Source: Rhizorhapis sp036570425 (lineage in GTDB: Bacteria; Pseudomonadota; Alphaproteobacteria; Sphingomonadales; Sphingomonadaceae). From it: a stretch of DNA of 64,000 nucleotides. This document shows, in pieces, positions 23,714 through 33,116 of this stretch (position 1 is the stretch's first letter; every line of letters begins with the position of its first letter). The notes under the pieces are model-generated. The model ran no database searches and was not told the origin of the DNA. It saw nothing but the letters and a program-made list of their open reading frames with translations. The stretch spans positions 1 to 64,000 of the forward strand of contig DATCYF010000012.1 of the NCBI GenBank assembly GCA_036570425.1, given 5' to 3'. The translations under genes and the position numbers were made by a program.

Positions 23714-26700
23714 CACGCCGCCTCCCGTTCGCCGATGCGCTCGACCGGATAACGCTCCAGCACCTTGGTCAGGATCGCGGCCCCGGTCGTGTCGGTCGGC
23801 ACGAACATCCGCAGCTTCCACGAGATGATCTCGTGAAACAGGCCATAGGCGCGCAGGCGGTCCCGCATAGCATCGGTGAAGCCCGACAGCTCGATGCGAT
23901 TAGCGCCCATGACCCGGACGCGGCGGAGTTGAAGACCCTCGGTCAGGTCGAGGATGGTCTTGCCATCCATCAGCGCCATGAAGGCGTCGTTGGGCGTAAG
24001 CGTCGACGTGCCGGTCGCGAGCGCGCCGGCCGCCCAGGCGGGGGAGACGCGGCGGCCGACGATGCGCTCTCCGTCATCGGTCTGTAGTCGATAGACCCGC
24101 GTCGACTCGTTCGGCAGCCGCTTCCAGATCGGCAGCAACAGCCCGCTGACGACATGGATGGTGCTGTCGGCATATTCCGGCACCTCGGCCACCTCGGCGG
24201 TCCACGCTGCGGTGAAGGGGGCGTGATCAGCCTCGACCCAATGGGTCTCGCCCATCATTTTGATGGGGATGTTGTGGGCCTCCAACGGCCGGATCAGCCG
24301 CACACGCCGTTCGATCTCGCCATCGTCCAGCATGATGCTGGTGGTCGGTATCTGCACGGCGGTGCGGCCCGAGCGTTCGTTGATCAGCAGTCTCGCGTGC
24401 GGATCGTCCAGATGATCGAGCGCCTCGGCCAGTGTCACCGGCCGGTTGCGCTGGCGCTGCGTGATGGTCAGCAGCCGGGCTTCGGCCCCGGTGCCAGGAT
24501 GGACATGGATGGTCCGGCGATCGGTGACGATGAAGCTCTCGGCCCGCAGCGTCTCCAGCCCGACGTCGTAGCTTCCGGAAGCGATGGCGCCTTCGATCTT
24601 GGCGTTCAGCAGCCGCTCGAACGCCGTGAACAGCACGCCCTGAAGCTCGATGGTAAGCGCCAGGAGCCGATTGAGGAACGTGGTGATCGGCGGGAGCTCG
24701 TCCTTGATCCCGGTGGAATCCGTCAGCGACAGGCCGGTGGCGTCCTCGAACATCTGGAGCGAGCAGCCGTCGACCTTGCCGCGCACCAGCAGCAGATAAA
24801 GCTGCCGCAGCGCGTCACGCGCGTAGTGGCTTTCCAGATTGTCCTCTGGTCGGAACAGGCCTTGGCCGCCGGTCTGACGCTGGCCGCGCGTGATGGCGCC
24901 AAGCGTGTCGAGCCGCCGGGCGATGGTCGAGAGAAAGCGCTTCTCCGCCTTCACATCGGTGGAGATCGGACGGAAGAGCGGCGGCTGCGCCTGGTTGGTC
25001 CGGTTGGTGCGGCCCAAGCCCTGGATGGCGGCGTCGGCTTTCCAGCCCGGCTCCAGGAGATAGTGGACGCGCAGCCGCCGGTTCCGCGCGGATAGTTCGG
25101 CATGATAGCTGCGCCCGGTGCCGCCAGCGTCGGAGAAGATCAGAATGCGTTTCTGATCATCCATGAAGGCTTGCGTCTCGGCGAGGTTGGCCGACCCGGC
25201 TCGATTTTCGACAGCGAGGCGGTCGATGCCACCGGGACTGGATTTGCGAATGATACGGCGCGAGCGCCCGGTCACTTCCGCCACGACGTCGGTGCCGAAG
25301 CGCTGGACGATCTGGTCGAGAGCCCCGGGAACCGGCGGCAGCGAGGCGAGCGTCTCGATCAGGCGGTCACGACGCGCAACGGCGTCCCGGCTCTCCACGG
25401 GCTGGCCGTCGCGAAACACGGGTCGCGAAGACAGGTTGCCTTCGCTGTCCGTGAAGGGCTCGTAGAGCTGCACCGGGAAGGAATGAGCGAGGTAGTCCAG
25501 AACGTATTCGCGGGGCGTGATGTCCACCCGCACGTCGTTCCATTCCTCCGTCGGGATCTCCGCCAGGCGGCGCTCCATCAGCGCTTCCCCCGTCGACACG
25601 ATCTGGATCACGCCGGCGTGGCCGTTGGCCAAGTCGTGCTCGAGCGAGCGGATCAATGTCGGCGTCTTCATCGAGGTCAGCAGATGGCCGAAGAAGCGCT
25701 GCTTGGCGGATTCGAATGCCGAGCGAGCGGCCGACTTGGCCTGACGGTTCAGCGTGCCGCTGTCGCCGGTGATGTTGGCGGCCTGCATGGCGGCGTCGAG
25801 GTTGTTATGGATGACGGCGAAGGCCCCGGCATAGGCATCGTAGATGCGGGTCTGCTCGGGGGTGAGCCGATGCTCGACCAGCTCGTACTCGACGCCATCG
25901 TAGGAGAGCGAGCGGGCCGTGTAGAGGCCGAGCGAGCGCAGATCGCGCGCGAGCACTTCCATCGCTGCAACGCCGCCATCCTCGATCGCCTCGACGAATT
26001 CGGCGCGGGTCGAAAACGGGAAATCCTCGCCGCCCCAAAGGCCAAGGCGCTGCGCGTAGGCCAGGTTATGGACCGTGGTCGCGCCGGTCGCCGAGACGTA
26101 GACGACGCGCGCGTTCGGCAGGGCGTGCTGAAGCCGAAGGCCCGCACGGCCCTGCTGCGAGGCGGCGACGTCGCCGCGCTCGCCCTTGCCGCCTGCGGCG
26201 TTCTGCATGGCGTGGCTCTCGTCGAAGATGATCACTCCATCGAAGTCGGAGCCCAACCATTCCGCAATCTGCTTGACGCGGGAAAGCCTCTCGCCACGGT
26301 CGTCGGACCGTAGCGTGGCATAGGTGGTGAATAGGACGCCTTCCGAGAGCGATATGTCCTTGCCCTGCGGGAAACGCGACAGCGGGGTGACCAACAAGCG
26401 CTCCATCCCTAGGGCGGACCAGTCGCGCTGGGCGTCCTCAAGCAGCTTGTCGGACTTGGAGATCCACACCGCCTTGCGGCGCCCCTGCATCCAGTTGTCG
26501 AGGATGATACCAGCCGATTGGCGGCCCTTGCCGGCCCCGGTGCCGTCGCCGAGCATGAAACCCCGGCGGAAGCGCACGGCGTTCGGCGCATCGTCGGGCG
26601 CGGCCGCGATGACGTCGAAGGTTTCGTCGAGCGTCCACGATCCGGCGAGGAAGTCGGCATGCGCTTCGCCCGCATAGATGACGGTTTCGAGCTGGGCGTC

Positions 26701-28065
26701 CGACAGAAGGCCGTCGGTGACGATGTTGGCGGGCAGTCGCGGGCGGTAGCTCGGCTTTGGCGGCGCGACAGAGGCCATCGCCACCGATTGCACCAGTTTG
26801 GTGGGATGGGCCTGGGCGCCGGGAATACGGATCGCCTGCAAGCCGTATTCTTCGTAGATCGCATCGGTGATCCGACCGCTTTCGGCGGGCCTCCAGTCGA
26901 CGGTCTCATAGGCGAGTTCGACGCCTTCGGGCTCGCCAATGGTGCGAACTGGCAAGGACGCCGCCGTGCGGGCGACATATCCGCGAACGGTCCGAGGTGG
27001 TGGCGCAGCCTGCAAGGGAGGGACGGCGACCGCCGGGTCGATCGGCAGTCGAGCGGGGACGTGCTCGCCGATCCACGCGATGAGCGTCGCCACGTCGGGT
27101 GCGACGCCACGTGATTCCGGGAATGCGGTGGGATCGTCGGCCGGCGCCTTTTCGATGACGGTCAGGCGAGTGTCGATGGTCGTGCCGTGCTTGGCGTAGA
27201 TCGCGCCGTCGATTGCGGCGGTGAAGACAATCCGCCCCTGTTCCTGCAGGCGCGCAAAGGCCCCGCGCCAGGCTGGCGCATCGGGGGAGAAGCTCGCCCC
27301 GGTGATCGTCACCAATCGGCCGCCGTCGGCCAGGCGCGCGAGCGCCGAAGCCACATGGCGATAGGCCGCGTCAGCCATTCGACCCGTGACGTTCGCCATC
27401 ACCGAGAACGGCGGGTTCATCATGATGACGGTGGGTATGACGCCAGCGTCGAGATGATCGTCGATCTGGGCCGCATCGAAGCGGCTGACAGGAACGGCCG
27501 GAAAGAGCGAGGCCAAAAGACCGGCGCGGGTGTCGGCCAGCTCGTTCAGAACGAGCGCGCCGCCTGCAATCACGGCCAGGATAGCGAGAAGGCCGGTGCC
27601 GGCGGATGGCTCCAGCACGCGGTCGGCAGGCGTGATACCCGCAGCGGTCAGCGCGGCAACGCCGAGCGGAAGCGGCGTCGAAAATTGCTGGAGGGACTGG
27701 CTCTCCTCCGATCGGCGTGTGTGGGTGGGAAGAAGGTCGGCGACCTTTGCCAGCATGGGCAGGGCTGCGGCCGGAGATCCGGCTTTACGGACAAGCGCAT
27801 TTCCGTATTTGCGCAGGAAGAGGACCGTCGCGACTTCGCAGGCCTCATAGGCCGACTTCCAGTCCCATGCACCTGTCGCGTCGGAGGCGCCGAATGCCGC
27901 CTCCATGGCGGCTCGCAGAATCGGCGCATCGATCCGCTGGCCGTGATCGAGATTGGAAAGCAGTCGCTGCGCGGCCTGAAAAATCGCGGCGGTCGGATTG
28001 GGGATATGGCCGAGGGCATGCGGCGCCGTCGGCGACGCTGCGGCGGATGCAGGGATCATCGTCAT
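23713..28065 (-). CDS. Strawberry-notch-like helicase with N-terminal methyltransferase domain
   Basis: About 1450 residues from MTMIPASAAASPTAPHALG. A class I methyltransferase fold comes first (VLEPSAGTGLLAILAV near 155 and NPPFSVMANV near 215). The SNO-type SF2 helicase follows: GTGAGKGRQSAG near 505-516, FDESHAM near 608, SATGATTV, then FSDAGGTGRSYHAE and GLGRTNRTNQ. Such proteins are hallmark large genes of alphaproteobacterial ICEs and plasmids; protection of incoming DNA is often proposed but not proven. A structured leader lies directly upstream. Confidence 0.9.
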   Translation of the reverse strand: MTMIPASAAASPTAPHALGHIPNPTAAIFQAAQRLLSNLDHGQRIDAPILRAAMEAAFGASDATGAWDWKSAYEACEVATVLFLRKYGNALVRKAGSPAAALPMLAKVADLLPTHTRRSEESQSLQQFSTPLPLGVAALTAAGITPADRVLEPSAGTGLLAILAVIAGGALVLNELADTRAGLLASLFPAVPVSRFDAAQIDDHLDAGVIPTVIMMNPPFSVMANVTGRMADAAYRHVASALARLADGGRLVTITGASFSPDAPAWRGAFARLQEQGRIVFTAAIDGAIYAKHGTTIDTRLTVIEKAPADDPTAFPESRGVAPDVATLIAWIGEHVPARLPIDPAVAVPPLQAAPPPRTVRGYVARTAASLPVRTIGEPEGVELAYETVDWRPAESGRITDAIYEEYGLQAIRIPGAQAHPTKLVQSVAMASVAPPKPSYRPRLPANIVTDGLLSDAQLETVIYAGEAHADFLAGSWTLDETFDVIAAAPDDAPNAVRFRRGFMLGDGTGAGKGRQSAGIILDNWMQGRRKAVWISKSDKLLEDAQRDWSALGMERLLVTPLSRFPQGKDISLSEGVLFTTYATLRSDDRGERLSRVKQIAEWLGSDFDGVIIFDESHAMQNAAGGKGERGDVAASQQGRAGLRLQHALPNARVVYVSATGATTVHNLAYAQRLGLWGGEDFPFSTRAEFVEAIEDGGVAAMEVLARDLRSLGLYTARSLSYDGVEYELVEHRLTPEQTRIYDAYAGAFAVIHNNLDAAMQAANITGDSGTLNRQAKSAARSAFESAKQRFFGHLLTSMKTPTLIRSLEHDLANGHAGVIQIVSTGEALMERRLAEIPTEEWNDVRVDITPREYVLDYLAHSFPVQLYEPFTDSEGNLSSRPVFRDGQPVESRDAVARRDRLIETLASLPPVPGALDQIVQRFGTDVVAEVTGRSRRIIRKSSPGGIDRLAVENRAGSANLAETQAFMDDQKRILIFSDAGGTGRSYHAELSARNRRLRVHYLLEPGWKADAAIQGLGRTNRTNQAQPPLFRPISTDVKAEKRFLSTIARRLDTLGAITRGQRQTGGQGLFRPEDNLESHYARDALRQLYLLLVRGKVDGCSLQMFEDATGLSLTDSTGIKDELPPITTFLNRLLALTIELQGVLFTAFERLLNAKIEGAIASGSYDVGLETLRAESFIVTDRRTIHVHPGTGAEARLLTITQRQRNRPVTLAEALDHLDDPHARLLINERSGRTAVQIPTTSIMLDDGEIERRVRLIRPLEAHNIPIKMMGETHWVEADHAPFTAAWTAEVAEVPEYADSTIHVVSGLLLPIWKRLPNESTRVYRLQTDDGERIVGRRVSPAWAAGALATGTSTLTPNDAFMALMDGKTILDLTEGLQLRRVRVMGANRIELSGFTDAMRDRLRAYGLFHEIISWKLRMFVPTDTTGAAILTKVLERYPVERIGEREAA

Positions 28066-28160
28066 GGAAAGAACCTCGGAGAGCGGAGGGGGACGAACCG
28101 GCGGCGCTCTCTCTCGACCGGACCGGCTCGAACCCGTCCCGGCCAACCTCTCACTCTGGC
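28066..28160 (-). ncRNA. Structured 5' leader, copy 1 (upstream of strawberry-notch gene)
   Basis: Read on the minus strand, the leader contains CAGAGTGAGAGG, then CCGGGACGGGTTCGAG, an inner hairpin, and GGTTCGTCCCC, so GGGACG can pair with CGTCCC. The same order of elements occurs in front of the parB-like and ardC genes with changed but still paired inner stems. Position and targets fit the published alphaproteobacterial 'radC RNA' cis-regulatory motif; that match is from memory and unverified. Confidence 0.5.
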
Positions 28161-28305
28161 GCGCGGCAAGACCGGCTGATCGCGCGGCCTTCCGGGATGG
28201 GCCGCGCGGCGCTACACTCCTTCATCCAACACATGGCGAACGGCGGCTCCGACGATCGGGGACGCATGTCCGCCCGATCAAGCGAGGCCCCGAAGGGAGA
28301 CGGTG

Positions 28306-28665
28306 ATGAAGGGAAGTATGATCGGCATGGTCGCCGGAGGATGCCTCGTCGTGGGCTTCGGGGTGGGGTTCGCCCTTCGCCCGGTGATCGCGCCGGCAGG
28401 CGCATCAGCCGCCGCCGTGGCGGGGGTCGCGCAGCCGACAGAAGAGGAGGCCATCGCGGCCGTCCGCCGACATCGCCTCTTCAGCGGGACATCGCTGGCC
28501 AACGCGACACTCAAGCTTGGCGATTGTTCGCCGGGTGGCGTGGGACCCGGCGTGACGTGCATGACGCAGCTTACGATGGACGCGACCAAGGCAAACGCCA
28601 CGCCCCAGAATCGGCCGGTCGGCTTCGCGCGGGTTGGCGGTCAGTGGGAGGTGGCGGTCTGGTAG
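28306..28665 (+). CDS. Hypothetical secreted or membrane-anchored protein
   Basis: 119 residues from MKGSMIGMVAGGCLVVGFGV with GGGAGA upstream. An N-terminal hydrophobic segment (about 5-24) is followed by a short periplasmic domain with two cysteines (LGDCSPGGVGPGVTCMTQ). It overlaps the next plus-strand gene and is divergent from the strawberry-notch gene. I do not recognise the family. Similar small anchored proteins are common ICE accessory products. Confidence 0.65.
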   Translation: MKGSMIGMVAGGCLVVGFGVGFALRPVIAPAGASAAAVAGVAQPTEEEAIAAVRRHRLFSGTSLANATLKLGDCSPGGVGPGVTCMTQLTMDATKANATPQNRPVGFARVGGQWEVAVW

Positions 28666-29138
28666 CGACTGCCGACATTGTCCCCCGCGAGCTGGCGGCG
28701 GTGTTCTTCGCGAATGGGGACGGCTTTCTGCCATCCGACGCCGCCGACAATCGTATTGACGGGCGTGAGGTTTGCTATGGCTCGGCAATCGCTGCGGAAC
28801 TCGTGCTGAAGGCATATCTGCTCGCCAAGGGCTGGAGCGATGATCGCTGCCGCCGTGACATTCGACACGATCTGGAGCAGGCCCTCGCGTCAGCGCGGGC
28901 AGCGGGATTGGACGCGGCGTCGCCGGATCTCGATGGGGTGATCGGCGTGCTGAATATCTACTATCCGAAGCACGCGTTTGACCGCTTCGTACCACCGGCC
29001 GGTTGCAAGGCCTTCCCGACTAAAGCGCGGACTATCGTCGCGAGCCTATTCGACATTGTCCGCCCTCATATCGAGGCATCGGGTGAAGGTGCGGAGCGGC
29101 CGAAGCCGCCCCGCGAGCCGCTCATTCGGCGGCAATGA
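28644..29138 (+). CDS. Putative HEPN-like small protein
   Basis: About 164 residues if the GTG at 28644 is used; no ATG is available and the start overlaps the previous gene, which implies coupling. The segment AAELVLKAYLLAKGWSDDRC followed by RRDIRHDLEQALASARAAGL looks like a HEPN four-helix protein with an R-x4-H motif. HEPN domains are often RNases or nucleotidyltransferase partners in toxin or defence systems. Its end overlaps the convergent parB-like gene by 17 bases. HEPN assignment is tentative. Confidence 0.6.
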   Translation: MGGGGLVATADIVPRELAAVFFANGDGFLPSDAADNRIDGREVCYGSAIAAELVLKAYLLAKGWSDDRCRRDIRHDLEQALASARAAGLDAASPDLDGVIGVLNIYYPKHAFDRFVPPAGCKAFPTKARTIVASLFDIVRPHIEASGEGAERPKPPREPLIRRQ

Positions 29139-31266
29139 GGTGACGTTCGTCGTCCTCGCCATCAGCCGACGTTTCCGATTCTTCGTCCGTGCGGAGGAAG
29201 TCGGGCAGCTCGGTCCCCACGGTTTCACCGCCGCTGTTCGCATCCGAGGCCGGATCGCCGTCAACGCCGGCTAGGCGAAGCGGCTCGGGGAGCCAACCGC
29301 TGTCGGCCAGGAGACGTTCGGCCTCCTTGGCCATGTCGCCCTTCTTCATATGGTCGATGAGCTGGGCGGCGCGTTCGCCGGCGCCTTCGCGGACGGCTTC
29401 GAGGATGCGCGGCTTGGTGACACGGTTGAGGTAGTTGCCGAAGGTCGGGCGCCAGCCGGCTTCGACCAAGTCGAGCCCGGTCGTCCGCGTCAGCCGATCG
29501 GCCTGCGCGAGCCTCATGTTGAGCGTGTGCTGCGACACGCCGCCAGCGCTGTGCGGGTTCGGCCGCTCATAGAGCGCGTTCACTCCATAGCTGACGCAAT
29601 GCGCCAGCAGCGCCATGCGGCTCGTATCGTCGAGACCTGCGAGCCAATCCCACAGGGCGTCGTCGTCCTTCGGGATGTCGGCGGCCCAGGCGTCGTGACG
29701 CTCCTGCACGGCCCGCGCGGAAGGGCTGTCCTTCAGCGCTTCGTCCTGAACGGGGAAGAAGATGTGCTTCACCCCCGCTTCCATGGCGCCCGTGTACATG
29801 CGGGTCATGAAGTTGTCCGAGACCAGCTTATGGAGAAGCGCCGTCATGGCGATGTGCGGATTTTCTGCCACCGCGTTGCGGAGCGCGAGCGTGCGGTAGG
29901 CGGTCAGCTCGATGACGAGGCGTTCGGGGAGTGGTTTGATGCCGTCGTCCTCATCGTCTTCTTCCGGTTCGACGGGCTGGCCGCCGATGGTGATGACGGC
30001 GCGCTGCACCGAGGGGCTCGCAGGGCCGACGAATTCGGTGTCGGTTTCCGATCCCTCCCCGCCATCGGTCCGAACATGCGGCACGTCTTCGGGGCGGACG
30101 AAGCCGCGATCGACCGAAAGCGATCCGTCGGCGTCGATGCTGACGAATACGCCGGCGATGGCGATGTCGGCCGGATCGAATTGTGCCGATCGATCGTCGA
30201 AGGCGGCCAGAGCCGTCTCGATCTCGCCCATACGCGCATCGATTTCGTCCGGCAGTTCGTCGGCGTCCTGATATTCCGCTTCGAGTCTGGCCTGCTCGGC
30301 GGTGAGCGCCTCAATGGTCGCTTGTTCCTCGAGCGTCAGATCGACCGGCGTGCCGGTGACCTCGCGGAGACCCCGCACCGCGTCATAAGGGAAGCTGACC
30401 GCCACCTCGATCCATCGCCAGCCCTCGGCGGCGATCGCCTCGGCCTCGGTCTTCAGCTTCTCGGCGACGAGGCGATCGAGAAGCCCGACGTCCTGCAACC
30501 ACCCGCCATCGTCGGCCTGGAACAGGTCGCGCATGACGATGCCGCCGGCCGCCTCATAGGCTCCGATGCCGAGGAAGACAGCGCGCTTGTCCGATGCGCG
30601 CACGGTCGTCTCGGTCAGCATGCGCCGGATCTGATAGGGCTCCTTCGACCAAGCATCCTTGATCGCATCCCAGACCTGGGTCTGACGCTCGTGGTCTTCG
30701 GAGACGGTGAAGGCCATGAGCTGCTCCAGTGCCATGCCGTCCTCCGCATAGACGTCGTGCAGCACGGGCGACACGGTTGCGAGGCGCAGCCGCTGCTTCA
30801 CCACGTTGACGGGCACGAAGAACGCCGCGGCGATCTCCTCCTCGGTCATGCCCTTGGTCAGCATGTCGTGGAAGGCGCGGAATTGATCGAGCGGATGGAG
30901 CGGCGCGCGCTCGATGTTCTCGGCCAGCGACACCTCCTCGGGGAGGACGGCGCCGTCGCGATCGCGCAGCACGCAGGGCACTGGGGCGACCTTGGCGAGA
31001 CGCTTCTGCTTGACCAGCAGTTCCAGCGCCCGGAAGCGACGACCGCCGGCCGGCACTTCGAACATGCCGGTTTCAACGCCTTCCGCGTCAACGACGGGCA
31101 TGACGCTGAGGCTCTGGATCAGGCCACGCCGCGCGATCGAGACCGCTAGGTCCTCGATCGAGACGCCGGCTTTGACGCGCCGGACATTCGACTGGCTGAG
31201 CACCAGCTTGTTGAAGGGGATGTCGCGCGAGGACGACAGGACGATCTTCTGAACAGCAGTAGCCAT
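29122..31266 (-). CDS. ParB/Srx-domain protein (large ICE ParB-like)
   Basis: 714 residues. The N-terminal ParB domain is clear: FNKLVLSQSNVRRVKAGVS, VPAGGRRFRALELL and EVSLAENIERAPLHPLDQ. It is followed by the HTH region MTEEEIAAAFFVPVNVVKQR. The long C-terminal part is acidic with no named domain. This large ParB-like family is a conserved ICE/plasmid protein and is not the partner of the small ParA at 14991. A structured leader and a CGACTA operator lie upstream, so it is probably under ICE-wide control. Confidence 0.9.
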   Translation of the reverse strand: MATAVQKIVLSSSRDIPFNKLVLSQSNVRRVKAGVSIEDLAVSIARRGLIQSLSVMPVVDAEGVETGMFEVPAGGRRFRALELLVKQKRLAKVAPVPCVLRDRDGAVLPEEVSLAENIERAPLHPLDQFRAFHDMLTKGMTEEEIAAAFFVPVNVVKQRLRLATVSPVLHDVYAEDGMALEQLMAFTVSEDHERQTQVWDAIKDAWSKEPYQIRRMLTETTVRASDKRAVFLGIGAYEAAGGIVMRDLFQADDGGWLQDVGLLDRLVAEKLKTEAEAIAAEGWRWIEVAVSFPYDAVRGLREVTGTPVDLTLEEQATIEALTAEQARLEAEYQDADELPDEIDARMGEIETALAAFDDRSAQFDPADIAIAGVFVSIDADGSLSVDRGFVRPEDVPHVRTDGGEGSETDTEFVGPASPSVQRAVITIGGQPVEPEEDDEDDGIKPLPERLVIELTAYRTLALRNAVAENPHIAMTALLHKLVSDNFMTRMYTGAMEAGVKHIFFPVQDEALKDSPSARAVQERHDAWAADIPKDDDALWDWLAGLDDTSRMALLAHCVSYGVNALYERPNPHSAGGVSQHTLNMRLAQADRLTRTTGLDLVEAGWRPTFGNYLNRVTKPRILEAVREGAGERAAQLIDHMKKGDMAKEAERLLADSGWLPEPLRLAGVDGDPASDANSGGETVGTELPDFLRTDEESETSADGEDDERHLIAAE

Positions 31267-31360
31267 CGGGATTTACTCCGCGACGGGCGGCCGAGAGACT
31301 CTCTCTCAACCTCCAACCCGTCACGAAAATCCGGCCCTCCTCTGACTCTCTTCTTCCGGT
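31267..31360 (-). ncRNA. Structured 5' leader, copy 2 (upstream of parB-like gene)
   Basis: On the minus strand the leader reads GAGAGTCAGAG, then CGTGACGGGTTG, an inner hairpin GAGAGA-GAG-TCTCTC, and GCCCGTCGCGGAG just before the start codon. GACGGG and CCCGTC can form the outer stem. CTCCGCGACGGGCG (31276-31289) and CAACCCGTCACG (31314-31325) are identical in the ardC leader, spaced 38 versus 37 bases, while the inner stem differs but still pairs. Confidence 0.6.
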
Positions 31361-31431
31361 CTCGCCGCCAAGGCGCGGTTAGAAAGACGCGCGCATGTTC
31401 AGAAGGAAATTCCTGTGGCATAGGGCGTGGG

Positions 31432-31446
31432 CGACTATAATAGTCG
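31432..31446. promoter_or_regulatory. CGACTA dyad operator, copy 2
   Basis: CGACTAT-A-ATAGTCG is a perfect 15-bp palindrome in the divergent region between the parB-like gene and the 31576 gene, upstream of the structured leader. It matches the dyads at 18716 and 34294 and is a candidate site for the XRE repressor encoded at 18431. Confidence 0.6.
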
Positions 31447-31575
31447 TCCTGAAGGACAGGGCCACCACGGCCTGAACGGGATGCTTGGCCTACATTGCGC
31501 ATGGGCGATGCAAGCGCGCAGCGCCGCAACGCGCGTTGAACGTCCCGGCACGGCCCGGAACGGTCGGGGAGAAAG

Positions 31576-31875
31576 ATGACGACGGTAAACCGTGAGCAAC
31601 GAAAGGCTGGAAGGGATTTCCTCGGCCGTCTGGCAACGCGATGGGGCTGGCGGACCCAGCATTACCCCCGACCGAGGCCGATGGATCGTGCCCTCATCGC
31701 CGCCCATGGAAAGGCTTTGACGATGCTGGCGACGACGCTTCAGGCGCGCGGCGTGCTCGATGTCGAGGATTTCGCCGGCACGCTGGGTGTGTTCAGCGTG
31801 GTTGTCGGCGAAGACAATCGGCTTGAGGGCGATATCCTCGCCGTTTGGGCCGGGATCATGAAAGATAGTCTGTAG
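31576..31875 (+). CDS. Small hypothetical ICE protein
   Basis: 99 residues from MTTVNREQRKAGRDFLGRLA. The chain is soluble, with a basic N-terminal half and a helical, hydrophobic second half (LTMLATTLQARGVLDVEDFA then FSVVVGEDNRLEGDIL). I do not recognise a domain. It is divergent from the parB-like gene and 130 bases from the CGACTA dyad, so it may share its regulation. GGGGAG lies about 8 bases before the ATG. Confidence 0.55.
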   Translation: MTTVNREQRKAGRDFLGRLATRWGWRTQHYPRPRPMDRALIAAHGKALTMLATTLQARGVLDVEDFAGTLGVFSVVVGEDNRLEGDILAVWAGIMKDSL

Positions 31876-31965
31876 GCGCAGGTGAGCCTGGATCGAAGCA
31901 CGAAAGTGTAGAGCCGGAAATCCGGCTCCGCACATTTGCTCATGTGCCCGGACGGACGCGATCAG

Positions 31966-32745
31966 TCATGACCGGCCTGCCATCCCGGCGATCCCAGCGG
32001 AGGAGACGATCCGGCGCACGATGACTGGGCGGGTGTGGGCGGCCTGAGCGAGACACTCGATCATCGTGAGATCCGCATCGGGGCATTCGCCGCGCACCTC
32101 GATCTCGACCCATTGCCCGGCCCGGCCGCCCTGGGAATCGACAAGGCGGTGATTGGACGAGGTGTCGAAACTCCCGCTCGGATCGAGGAGCCGGACGCGC
32201 GAGGTAAGGAAGAGAATGCCCGAGCCGAGATTGCCGCAAAACAGCAGCTCGTCGACAGGCACGGCCTCGGCCGCGGCGCCAACCCGCCTGCGACCGATCT
32301 GGCGAAAGGCCTGGGCGAAGGTCGCGGGATTGGCGGTGATGCGCGCCGAGGTCTTCTGGTGGAAGACCCACGGCGGACGATGCGGATCGAGGCGACCGGC
32401 CGCGATCTGGTGGAGCATGTCGGCGAAGCTCGCAGGATCGGCCGGGTACGGGCAGCACCGCCACAGCTTGCGAACGGTGAGACGCAACGCATCGTCGAGC
32501 GCGAACAATCGAACCCGAGCTTCGCGCCAGCGAGCGGCGCGCTGATCGCGCCGGTCACGTTCATAGTCCACCCACCATATCGCCCGGCGGGCCATTTCCT
32601 CATCGATGCCATGTTGCCGGGCGTCGATCTGCGCGGCGAAGAGCGGCAGGGCCTCGCGTTCGAGGCGTTGCTTGCGGAGAAACGCCGCGCGTTTGCGCGA
32701 CGTCTCCCGGTATGCAGTGGGACGGGGCCAGCGGCGGAAGCGCAT
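31966..32745 (-). CDS. Hypothetical ICE accessory protein
   Basis: 259 residues from MRFRRWPRPTAYRETSRKRA; the ATG overlaps the DUF2958 stop by one base. The N-terminal third is very basic and helical, with many Arg (LRKQRLEREALPLFAAQIDA). The C-terminal part is more globular (ELLFCGNLGSGILFLTSRVR, then GQWVEIEVRGECPDADL). No domain recognised. Coupling to DUF2958 and ArdC suggests it belongs to the establishment/antirestriction cluster; function unknown. Confidence 0.7.
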   Translation of the reverse strand: MRFRRWPRPTAYRETSRKRAAFLRKQRLEREALPLFAAQIDARQHGIDEEMARRAIWWVDYERDRRDQRAARWREARVRLFALDDALRLTVRKLWRCCPYPADPASFADMLHQIAAGRLDPHRPPWVFHQKTSARITANPATFAQAFRQIGRRRVGAAAEAVPVDELLFCGNLGSGILFLTSRVRLLDPSGSFDTSSNHRLVDSQGGRAGQWVEIEVRGECPDADLTMIECLAQAAHTRPVIVRRIVSSAGIAGMAGRS

Positions 32746-33116
32746 CACCCGTCCTCCCGGAGAGACCGAGCGGCGCCATGGAGGACGCGTTCCGCGGTGG
32801 TGATGCTGCCGGTCCGGCGCGCCGCCTCGGCATAGACGGAGATCGGGAACGCACCCTCGAACAGGATGTCGCGCTCGATGCCCATGCCGAACGACAAGCG
32901 CAGGGCCGCCATTTCCGACAGGCTGAACGATCCCAATTCGGGCTCGCCGAGATCGGCGAGACCGAACAGGGTGTCGCCGTCCTCGTCGAGTTCGGTCGCC
33001 AGCCAGGTGCCGATGCCGAGCGGATTGAAGAAGCGGACGACGGGGACATGATCGCCGTCGCGCGCACGGCCGTTGGCGAGCAGGCGCTCGCGCAGCTCCG
33101 GAGTGAGCAGGTTCAT
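32745..33116 (-). CDS. DUF2958 protein
   Basis: 123 residues. The DUF2958 signature is clear: LTPELRERLLANGRA, PVVRFFNPLGIGTWLATELD and LFGLADLGEPELGSFSLSEM. The family is small, soluble and restricted to conjugative elements; its function is unknown. It overlaps the ardC stop by 4 bases upstream and the following gene by one base, so the three are co-translated. Confidence 0.9.
   Translation of the reverse strand: MNLLTPELRERLLANGRARDGDHVPVVRFFNPLGIGTWLATELDEDGDTLFGLADLGEPELGSFSLSEMAALRLSFGMGIERDILFEGAFPISVYAEAARRTGSITTAERVLHGAARSLREDG

Noticed and set aside
25102..26313. 403-codon plus-strand open frame opposite the strawberry-notch gene
   Set aside because: The minus strand holds the helicase motifs across the whole interval; the opposite frame has only composition-driven openness.
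29350..31149. 599-codon plus-strand open frame opposite the parB-like gene
   Set aside because: The ParB domain and HTH on the minus strand are unambiguous; the opposite frame shows no motif.
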